DNA of 30,312 nucleotides, taken from the NCBI GenBank assembly GCA_964194935.1, contig CAXMOL010000087.1:1-30312 (forward strand), written 5' to 3'. The notes beneath the pieces were generated by a model, which was given only the letters and a program-made list of their open reading frames with translations, did not search any database and was not told the DNA's origin. A program made the position numbers and the translations under genes. Below, piece by piece: positions 7,616 to 13,991 of the stretch. Source of the DNA: JACZWZ01 sp964194935. GTDB taxonomy: Bacteria; Actinomycetota; Acidimicrobiia; Spongiisociales; UBA11373. Numbering within the stretch: position 1 is the first letter of the stretch; every line of letters starts with the position of its first letter.

Positions 7616-8818
7616 CTATCCCTCCGGGCCGGATACCACGCCCCGGCCGATCAGATCTTCCACTTCGTCATTGCTAAAACCGTGTTCGGTCAGAACTTCG
7701 ACCGTGTGCTCACCGGCGATCGGAGGTGCCGACCGATTCGGGACCTTGTCGTGTTCGGCGAGTCGCGCTGGGATGCGCGGTGAGCGAACTGTGCCGGTTG
7801 CCGGATGATCCACAGAGACGATCATTCCACCCGAGTCGACGTGTTCGGAACTCAACAACTCGGGATAGGACAGGATGGGCCCACACAGGATGTCGGCGGC
7901 CTCGAGAGCATCGATCCACTGAGTGGTGGTGCGAGTGGCGAACACCGGCGCCAGCACCTCGTTGAGTTCTGCTCGGGCGCTGACCCGATTCGCATTGTTG
8001 TCGAATCGGGAGTCGGTGGCGAGGTCCGGCTGACCGAGAACCGCGCACAACGCCGGCCACCGCTTGGCGGTATATGCGGCCACCATCACGTAACCATCGG
8101 CGGTGGCGTATGCCTCGTTGGGGGCGGCGTACGGCGCGGCGCTCCCCAATCTTGTGGGGGTCTCTCCGCTGGCCAGATACATCGAGAGTGGGACGACTTG
8201 GAAGGCGAGTAGGGCGTCCAACAGCGAAACATCCACCCGTTGTCCCTTGCCGGATCGCTCACGGTGAAACAGCGCCGCCAAGATCGCCTGAGTCATAAAG
8301 GCCCCACCTGCCATGTCGGCCGCCGGTACCCCCACTTTTACCGGTCCGGCATCCTCGGTGCCGGTAACGCTCATGATGCCGCCCATCGCCTGAGCAACGC
8401 CGTCGACGCCGGGGCGGTCTCGCCACGGGCCCTCCTGACCAAACGCCGAGATGGCGGCGTAGACGAGACCCGGGTTTTGTCGTGCCATGGCTTCGTACCC
8501 GATCCCAAGTCGATCGGCGACCCCGGGGCGAAAGCTCTCCAGTGCGACGTCGCTGCCTTGGCCCAGGCGCAGCACGACCGCGCTCCCACCGTCGGCCTTG
8601 AGGTCGACCACCACGCTGCGCTTGTTGCGGTTCATCCCCAGGTAGGCGGCCGCGGCACCGGCGATGAAAGGCGGCCCCAACCTGCGGCCCCACTCACCGC
8701 CGGGTGGTTCGATCTTGATTATCTCGGCTCCGAGGTCCCCAAGGTGCATCGCGCATGTCGGACCGGCCGCTCCCTGAGAGAGGTCGAGGATCCGTATCCC
8801 GGCAAGCGCCTGGCTCAA
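7616..8818 (-). CDS. Class III CoA-transferase (CaiB/BaiF family)
   Basis: This 400-residue protein belongs to the formyl-CoA/carnitine-CoA transferase family, which moves CoA between carboxylic acids through an aspartyl-CoA intermediate. The predicted catalytic residue is Asp139 in RPGVDGVAQAMGG. The family N-terminus (GIRILDLSQGAAGP) and the GKGQRVDVSLLDALL segment are also clear. Translation starts with TTG at 8818, overlapping the TetR stop as TTGA, and a strong GGGGAGG lies seven bases upstream. The gene is third in the leftward operon, so it probably activates or deactivates an intermediate of that pathway. Related proteins activate benzylsuccinate in toluene degradation. Its donor and acceptor cannot be named from sequence. 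Confidence 0.88.
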   Translation of the reverse strand: MSQALAGIRILDLSQGAAGPTCAMHLGDLGAEIIKIEPPGGEWGRRLGPPFIAGAAAAYLGMNRNKRSVVVDLKADGGSAVVLRLGQGSDVALESFRPGVADRLGIGYEAMARQNPGLVYAAISAFGQEGPWRDRPGVDGVAQAMGGIMSVTGTEDAGPVKVGVPAADMAGGAFMTQAILAALFHRERSGKGQRVDVSLLDALLAFQVVPLSMYLASGETPTRLGSAAPYAAPNEAYATADGYVMVAAYTAKRWPALCAVLGQPDLATDSRFDNNANRVSARAELNEVLAPVFATRTTTQWIDALEAADILCGPILSYPELLSSEHVDSGGMIVSVDHPATGTVRSPRIPARLAEHDKVPNRSAPPIAGEHTVEVLTEHGFSNDEVEDLIGRGVVSGPEG

Positions 8819-9444
8819 AGTGCTGCCTCCCCGGCGTCTATCTGCTCCAGATCGTGGACGCCGAGCCCGCGGATAGCGGCGTTGGCGAACGCGGTTGCGA
8901 TGTCGTCAGGGGAGTACCCGTCTTCTGGCCGGTAGCGGCGGATCGCCCCGTCGCACATGCCGAGCACCGCCATCACCGCCAGTGATGGGTCCTGGGCGAC
9001 GAATTCGCCGCTGTCTATCCCGTCTTCGATCAATTGCTGGAAGAGGGCTTCGTACCGATCCTTCTTCTCCCGGTGGAGTGCCATAAAGGCAGGGGAGAGG
9101 TATCGACTCTCCTCCGAGAAGCAGGCCAAGTAGTCCCGCTCCCGGATCGACTCCGCAGTGTGCAGGGCAATGGCGCGATGCAGGCGACTCGCCGCCGGGA
9201 TGTCCAGCGCAGCGATTTCCGCCACCAGTGGCGGCACCCGGCTCATCGTCACCTCGACTATCTCTGCAAGAAGAGCCTGTTTGCTGGGGTAGTGGTGGTA
9301 GAGGCTCGACTTGGTGATGCCGACCGCCGTGGCCAGGTCTTGCATGCTGGCGCCGTTGAAGCTCTTGGTGCGAAATAGAGCAGCTGCCTCATGGAGAATT
9401 CGTTCGGCAGTCTCCAACCCCGGGGGGGCGTCGAGATGGGTCAT
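8815..9444 (-). CDS. TetR-family transcriptional regulator
   Basis: This 209-residue protein has an N-terminal TetR DNA-binding domain with a helix-turn-helix around residues 33-55 (MQDLATAVGITKSSLYHHYP). The helical C-terminal ligand domain resembles those of regulators that respond to acyl-CoA esters. It overlaps the end of the LeuA-like gene as ATGA and has little ribosome site of its own, so it is likely translationally coupled. As the only regulator in the catabolic island, and inside one of the two divergent operons, it is the natural candidate to control the shared region at 10677-10803, where an inverted repeat occurs. Repression relieved by an aromatic or dicarboxylyl-CoA is the usual mode for such proteins but is not shown here. 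Confidence 0.88.
   Translation of the reverse strand: MTHLDAPPGLETAERILHEAAALFRTKSFNGASMQDLATAVGITKSSLYHHYPSKQALLAEIVEVTMSRVPPLVAEIAALDIPAASRLHRAIALHTAESIRERDYLACFSEESRYLSPAFMALHREKKDRYEALFQQLIEDGIDSGEFVAQDPSLAVMAVLGMCDGAIRRYRPEDGYSPDDIATAFANAAIRGLGVHDLEQIDAGEAAL
8826..8832 (-). promoter_or_regulatory. Strong ribosome-binding site for the TTG-started CoA-transferase
   Basis: On the minus strand this reads GGGGAGG, seven bases before the TTG at 8818. It lies inside the end of the TetR gene. It supports a TTG start that would otherwise look doubtful. Confidence 0.65.
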
Positions 9445-10676
9445 ATGCCGAGCGCGGAGCGAATTTCATCGCCGGAAAGGACATGGTCGGTTTCCTTGGC
9501 GGCGGCGAGCACGTCCTTGATCATCTCCGGCGTGCACACGATGTCACGGCTCTCCAACCAGGCGATGACGTTTGCCTCGCCGCTCATTGGCCCCACCGTG
9601 ATCACCTGCTGGCGTCCCAGCATGTCTGCCGGCACGCCGCTGTAGATACGGTTTGCCAATTCGGCGTCGCCAGTGCGCATGGCCTTGAGAACGGCAGCGG
9701 CGTGGACGCCGGTACTGGTCTCGAAAGCGTCTTTCCCGATGGTCGGGGTGTTGGCCGGGATCTCGGTATCAGTGGCCCTTGAAACCGCTGATGCGTATCG
9801 GGGGAGGGTTGTGAGGTCGTTGTCGATCCAGCCCAACAAGCGGAGGTTGACCAGCAGGGGTTCCATCGGCGTGTTGCCGACCCGTTCTCCGATGCCGAGT
9901 GCACAGCCGTGGACCCGGTCCACGCCGGCGGAGAGTGCGGCCAGCGAGTTGATCACGCTCAGATGGCGATCGCGATGACCGTGGTAATCGATCTTGACAT
10001 CCTCTCCGGTGTCGGCCACCACCTCCTTGGCAAAACTCACCAGGCGGCGGACACCCCATGGGCTGGCGTGGCCGGCCGTGTCGGAGAGACAGATCCGACG
10101 GGCGCCGGCCTCGATGGCGGCCGTGTAAAGAGGGCCCAACACGTCGGGACGGGCTCGAGTGGTGTCTTCGGTCACGAACATCACTGTCAGGTCGCTGTCT
10201 CGGGCGAGGCGGACGGCCTCCTCGGTCGTCTTGAGCAGCCAGTCCAGGTCCCACCCCTCGACGTACTGGCGGATGGGACTGGACCCGATGAACACCGAGG
10301 CCTCGATGGGAAAACCTGCACGCTGTTGTGCTTCGGCGATCGGGAGGATGTCGGCGGAGTGGGTCCGACCGGCGCAGTTGGCTTCGATGTCGAGGCCGGC
10401 TCGGTCTATCTCCTGAGCGATGGCCACCACATCCTCGAGCATTTGGGCGCCGGCGCCCGGGTACCCGATGTCGGCGAATCGAATTCCGAGGGCAGCGATC
10501 TCGTGGATGATCTCAATCTTCTCGGGTCGCGATGGTTGGCGCACGGATGGACTCTGCAGACCGTCTCGAAGCGTTTCATCGTCGATCTCAACCGTTCCCG
10601 GTGTTGGGATGTCCGCCTCGCCGATGAGATTCCAGTCGTGAAGAAGGTCTCGATCCCGGTCCGGACTGTCCGCCAT
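9441..10676 (-). CDS. LeuA/homocitrate-synthase-like DRE-TIM metallolyase of unknown substrate
   Basis: This 411-residue TIM-barrel protein belongs to the family that joins, or in reverse splits, acetyl-CoA and a 2-oxo acid. It shows the catalytic Arg37-Asp38 in LRDG, metal ligands His232 and His234 in YHGHRD, and GIGERVGN at residues 261-268, which is typical of isopropylmalate and homocitrate synthases. The usual HND of these synthases reads HRD here. The protein ends after the linker region (GVHAAAVLK) and lacks the LeuA C-terminal feedback domain, which fits a catabolic or specialised role. The start at 10676 has AAGGAG six bases upstream. It is the first gene of the leftward operon with the LeuCD-like genes. 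Substrate and direction are unknown. Confidence 0.85.
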   Translation of the reverse strand: MADSPDRDRDLLHDWNLIGEADIPTPGTVEIDDETLRDGLQSPSVRQPSRPEKIEIIHEIAALGIRFADIGYPGAGAQMLEDVVAIAQEIDRAGLDIEANCAGRTHSADILPIAEAQQRAGFPIEASVFIGSSPIRQYVEGWDLDWLLKTTEEAVRLARDSDLTVMFVTEDTTRARPDVLGPLYTAAIEAGARRICLSDTAGHASPWGVRRLVSFAKEVVADTGEDVKIDYHGHRDRHLSVINSLAALSAGVDRVHGCALGIGERVGNTPMEPLLVNLRLLGWIDNDLTTLPRYASAVSRATDTEIPANTPTIGKDAFETSTGVHAAAVLKAMRTGDAELANRIYSGVPADMLGRQQVITVGPMSGEANVIAWLESRDIVCTPEMIKDVLAAAKETDHVLSGDEIRSALGI

Positions 10677-10747
10677 GGCGGTCTCCTTCGTTCATCCCCT
10701 CAAATGCGTTCGACTCTGTCTTCCGAGCCGAGCCGTCGACAAGAGAG

Positions 10748-10766
10748 TAGTCTACCGAACGGTCGG
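10748..10766. promoter_or_regulatory. Putative divergent promoter and TetR-type operator
   Basis: CCGA-four bases-TCGG (10755-10766, ten of twelve positions symmetric) sits in the 127-base gap between the two divergent operons. It abuts -10-like hexamers on both strands: TAGTCT at 10748-10753 on plus and TAGACT at 10754-10749 on minus. The half-sites resemble those I recall for acyl-CoA-responsive TetR regulators. Binding by the TetR protein encoded at 8815-9444 is inference. No convincing -35 boxes were seen. Confidence 0.35.
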
Positions 10767-10803
10767 CAGGCAGATGATAAAGCGGATGATGGGAGACCCG
10801 ATC

Positions 10804-11229
10804 GTGACTTCGACGCAGCCTGAGACGGTTAGGCAATCGTTTCGTCCAGTGGAGTTCGAGGTAACGGCGGATGGCCAAGGATTCCTGGTCGGAAGCCACT
10901 GCGGCCAATGCGGCGCCCACTTCTTTCCCATCCGTCAGGCATGTTCTGGATGTCTGAGCGATGACCTGGAGACCGTTCGCTTCTCGACCACGGCGACGCT
11001 GTACACGTTCTCGGTGGTCCGTCAATCCACACCCGACTTCGAAGTGCCTTACGCCCTCGGCTACGTGGACCTCAGCGAAGGGGTCCGGGTGATGACACAG
11101 TTGACGGGACGTGATCCCGAGGACTATCAGATCGGGATGGAGATGGAGTTGGTTGTGGAGCCGTTCGGATTGGACCAGGATGGCAACGAGATGGCCGGGT
11201 ATAGATTCCGGCCCACGGAAGGATCCTGA
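10804..11229 (+). CDS. DUF35 OB-fold/zinc-ribbon protein, probable thiolase partner subunit
   Basis: This 141-residue protein has a rubredoxin-like zinc ribbon with cysteines 33, 36, 47 and 50 (CGQC and CSGC), followed by an OB-fold that ends near residue 130. Such DUF35 proteins form complexes with thiolase-family proteins; BbsA with BbsB in benzoylsuccinyl-CoA thiolysis is the best-known case in aromatic metabolism. A GTG start at 10804 is preferred because GGGAG lies eight bases upstream and the length suits the family. ATG codons at 10774, 10786 and 10789 are alternatives. The stop overlaps the thiolase start as TGATG, which supports equal production of the two subunits. It heads the rightward six-gene operon. 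Confidence 0.82.
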   Translation: MTSTQPETVRQSFRPVEFEVTADGQGFLVGSHCGQCGAHFFPIRQACSGCLSDDLETVRFSTTATLYTFSVVRQSTPDFEVPYALGYVDLSEGVRVMTQLTGRDPEDYQIGMEMELVVEPFGLDQDGNEMAGYRFRPTEGS

Positions 11230-12371
11230 TGACCGGCGTGTACGTGCTCGGAGTGGGAATGACGAAGTTTGGCAAGCACCCCGATCGGGATGCCGCCGGG
11301 CTCGGTTCTGATGCCTTCCGAGAGGCGGTCGCCGACGCCGGCATCGATCCTCGCATGATTGAAGCCGCCTACTGCGGTCACGTCTTCCAGGGCATGGTCA
11401 CCGGACAACGCATCCTTGCTGAGGTGGGCCTGGCCGGGATCCCCCTGTCAAATGTCGAGAACGCCTGCAGCAGCGGCGCCACGGCGATTCGCGAGGCCTC
11501 GCTGGCGATCAGAGCCGGCGAGCACGACGTCGTCATGGCGGTGGGAACCGAACATCTGACGACCAAGTTTCGCGGCGCACTGACGCCCGATCCCAGCGAT
11601 CCAGAAGCGGCCGTGGGAGCCACGATGCCGGGTATCTACGCGATGCGGGCTCGTCGGTACATGGAGGAATTCGGGATGACTCGACGCCAATTGGCCATGG
11701 TCGCGGTAAAGAACAAGCGCAACGCCGCCGCCAATCCACTGGCACATTTCCGCAAAGAGATCACGATCGAGGACGTGCTCGAGTCCCGTCCGATCGCCGA
11801 TCCGCTGCGTCTCCACGACTGCTCACCGGTTACCGACGGTGCGGCCGCCGTGTTGCTGGTTAGCGATCGAGCAGCCAAGAAGCTCGGTAATGGGCGGGCA
11901 ATTCGTCTGGCGGCGTCGACGCTCTTCACCGGTTCGGTCGAGGTGGATCCGACATCGATGACCTTTGAGCCACTGACCCAAAAGACGGCCCAACTTGCCT
12001 ACGAGAAGGCGGGAATCGGGCCAGATGACGTCGATTTCGCAGAAGTCCATGACTGCTTCAGCATCGCCGAGGTACTCCGGGTGGAGGGACTTGGGTTATT
12101 CGAGCAAGGGACCTACCCGGGAGCGGTGGAAAGAGGTGAGGCCGACATTGGGGGGCGACTTCCCATCAACCCGAGTGGTGGCCTGCTCGGCAAAGGGCAC
12201 CCGCTTGGTGGCACCGGCGTGGCACAAGTCGTGGAACTGGTGCGGCAGCTGCGAGGTGAGGCCGGTGCTCGTCAGATCGAGGGTGCCAAGGTGGGCCTGG
12301 CTCATTGCCGCGGAGGCAAGGCCGTCGGGATCGAAGGGGCAGCCTGCACCGTGCAGGTCTTGGTGAAGTGA
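11229..12371 (+). CDS. Thiolase-family protein (SCP-x/BbsB type), probable 3-oxoacyl-CoA thiolase subunit
   Basis: This 380-residue thiolase-fold protein has a nucleophile-position Cys80 in ENACSSGA, the HDCFSIAE segment in the C-terminal half and the GKGHPLGGTG histidine motif. It probably cleaves a 3-oxoacyl-CoA with free CoA to give acetyl-CoA and a shortened acyl-CoA. It overlaps the upstream DUF35 gene by one base. Together they resemble the two-subunit BbsAB thiolase. In this island 3-oxopimelyl-CoA, which would yield glutaryl-CoA, is an attractive substrate, but the pair could equally serve the dicarboxylate branch encoded by the divergent operon. A non-thiolytic acyltransferase role cannot be excluded for this subfamily. 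Confidence 0.85.
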   Translation: MTGVYVLGVGMTKFGKHPDRDAAGLGSDAFREAVADAGIDPRMIEAAYCGHVFQGMVTGQRILAEVGLAGIPLSNVENACSSGATAIREASLAIRAGEHDVVMAVGTEHLTTKFRGALTPDPSDPEAAVGATMPGIYAMRARRYMEEFGMTRRQLAMVAVKNKRNAAANPLAHFRKEITIEDVLESRPIADPLRLHDCSPVTDGAAAVLLVSDRAAKKLGNGRAIRLAASTLFTGSVEVDPTSMTFEPLTQKTAQLAYEKAGIGPDDVDFAEVHDCFSIAEVLRVEGLGLFEQGTYPGAVERGEADIGGRLPINPSGGLLGKGHPLGGTGVAQVVELVRQLRGEAGARQIEGAKVGLAHCRGGKAVGIEGAACTVQVLVK

Positions 12372-13507
12372 CCGGCGAACAGGTTTCGCTTCCCTTCACC
12401 CTGATGCGTGGGGGCACCTCCAAGGCTGTGTTTTTGCGCGGCTCCGATTTGCCGGCGCCGGGAGCCTCTCGCGACAGCATGATTCTGAGGTTGTTCGGCA
12501 GCCCCGATCCGCGGCAGATAGACGGGCTGGGTGGGGCGGATATCCTCACGAGCAAGCTGGCCATCATCGATCCGCCATCTCGTCCCGACGTCGACCTCGA
12601 CTATACGTTTGCCCAGGTGAGCGTTTCTGAGCCATCTGTCGATTACGACATCATGTGCGGCAACATCTCATCAGCCGTGGGCGCTTATGCAGTGAATGAG
12701 GCGTTCGTGGAAGCCGCGGGATCCGAGACCACAGTGCGGATCTTTAACACCAATACTGAGCGCATCTTCCGGGCGGTGGTCCAGGTGCAGGATGGTCGAG
12801 CAGCAGTCGACGGTGACTTTGCCATCGATGGCGTCCCCGGCACCGGAGCGCCGATCGCTCTCGACCTCAGTGGTACCTATGGCAGCGAGACGGGAGTCCT
12901 GCTTCCCACCGGTCATCCTTCTGATCTGCTTCAGACCGAGATCGGGGAAGTTGAGGTGTCGATCGTTGATCTGGCCAGTCTGTGTGTCTTCTTCCACGCA
13001 GAAGCGGTTGGTCTGACGGGAACCGAAGGTCCCGACGCAGTCACCTCCGATCATGTGGCGGCCGTCGTGGCGGTCAAGAAGGCGGTGGCCCAGCGACTCG
13101 ACTTGGCTCTGGATGCTTTGACTCCGATACCGGCTGCCGTCGCGGCTCCCCAGGATTACGTCAGCTTTGGCAAACAAATCGCGGTGGCGGCGGGCGATGT
13201 GGATCTGGTGGCGCGAGTCATCGGAGGTAGGCCACCGATGCTGCACAAGGCGTATCCGGGGGCCACGGCAGCGTGTACGGCCGTTGCCGCCAGCATTCCC
13301 GGCACCACCGTTGCTCAGGTCGCAGAGTTTCGAGATGAAGGCACACTGCGCATCGGACACACCAGCGGCGTGATGTCTGTCGGCGTGGGGGTTTCGCCCG
13401 TCGAGGGCGGGTGGAGAGTGGACCGCGCTTCATATGACCGCACCGCACGGCGCCTCGCCGAGGGAACAGCTTTCTTGCCTGCGGCTGGGCTTGGTTCGGA
13501 TAACTGA
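12368..13507 (+). CDS. PrpF/DUF453-family isomerase (methylitaconate or aconitate isomerase-like)
   Basis: This 379-residue protein is of the PrpF family, whose members shift double bonds or change cis/trans geometry in methylaconitate, 3-methylitaconate or 4-oxalomesaconate. It has the family N-terminus LMRGGTSKAVFL, and predicted catalytic Lys63 (TSKLAII) and Cys97 (MCGNISSA). Their spacing of 34 equals that of Lys73 and Cys107, which I recall for Shewanella PrpF. The GTG start at 12368 overlaps the thiolase stop as GTGA. The first ATG lies within the MRGGTSK motif and would truncate it. There is no AcnD or methylcitrate gene nearby, so propionate metabolism is unlikely. Linkage to a LeuCD-like dehydratase suggests the two act on the same unsaturated dicarboxylate. 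Confidence 0.85.
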   Translation: MTGEQVSLPFTLMRGGTSKAVFLRGSDLPAPGASRDSMILRLFGSPDPRQIDGLGGADILTSKLAIIDPPSRPDVDLDYTFAQVSVSEPSVDYDIMCGNISSAVGAYAVNEAFVEAAGSETTVRIFNTNTERIFRAVVQVQDGRAAVDGDFAIDGVPGTGAPIALDLSGTYGSETGVLLPTGHPSDLLQTEIGEVEVSIVDLASLCVFFHAEAVGLTGTEGPDAVTSDHVAAVVAVKKAVAQRLDLALDALTPIPAAVAAPQDYVSFGKQIAVAAGDVDLVARVIGGRPPMLHKAYPGATAACTAVAASIPGTTVAQVAEFRDEGTLRIGHTSGVMSVGVGVSPVEGGWRVDRASYDRTARRLAEGTAFLPAAGLGSDN

Positions 13508-13989
13508 TGTCCGGCGACCCGATCTCCAACAACGTTGTCACCCTTACGGTCAACGGCGAGACGCAGCAACGGGTTGCCGCCGCCAACCGCACCCTGCTCG
13601 AGGTACTGCGAGAGGATTTGGGGCTCACCGGCACCAAGTACGGATGCGAGCTTGGTGAGTGCGGGGCCTGCACCGTGCTCATCGACGGTATTGCGGTGTT
13701 GTCCTGTGTGACGTTGGCGCTCCACGCAGAGGGCACCGAGGTGACCACCGTCGAGGGTCTGGCCCAAGGGAACGTTCCCCATCCATTGCAAGCGGCCTTT
13801 GCCGAACTAGGTGCCGCCCAATGCGGCTATTGCACGCCGGGGATGCTGATGGCGGCCAAGGCACTGATCGACTCCGAGTCGAACCCGAGCCGCGATGAGA
13901 TTCGACAGGCCCTGGCGGGCAACCTCTGTCGGTGCACCGGATATAACAAGATTCTCGATGCGGTGAGTCTTGCCGCCGGGAAGGCCTGA
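13507..13989 (+). CDS. hcrC: 4-hydroxybenzoyl-CoA reductase, small [2Fe-2S] subunit
   Basis: This 160-residue protein is the electron-transfer subunit of a xanthine-dehydrogenase-family molybdenum enzyme. The plant-type [2Fe-2S] cluster is held by cysteines 47, 52, 55 and 67. The second cluster is held by cysteines 106, 109, 141 and 143, in the motifs CGYCTPG and CRCTGY. The start at 13507 overlaps the isomerase stop as TGATG. The two following genes encode the molybdopterin and flavin subunits, giving the order small-large-medium. Assignment to 4-hydroxybenzoyl-CoA reductase rests mainly on the flavin subunit's cysteine insertion, since small subunits are alike across the family. Confidence 0.87.
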   Translation: MSGDPISNNVVTLTVNGETQQRVAAANRTLLEVLREDLGLTGTKYGCELGECGACTVLIDGIAVLSCVTLALHAEGTEVTTVEGLAQGNVPHPLQAAFAELGAAQCGYCTPGMLMAAKALIDSESNPSRDEIRQALAGNLCRCTGYNKILDAVSLAAGKA

Positions 13990-13991
13990 TC

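Noticed and set aside
12368..13507. PrpF of the methylcitrate cycle
   Set aside because: AcnD, PrpB and PrpC are absent, and the gene is embedded between thiolase and hcr genes.
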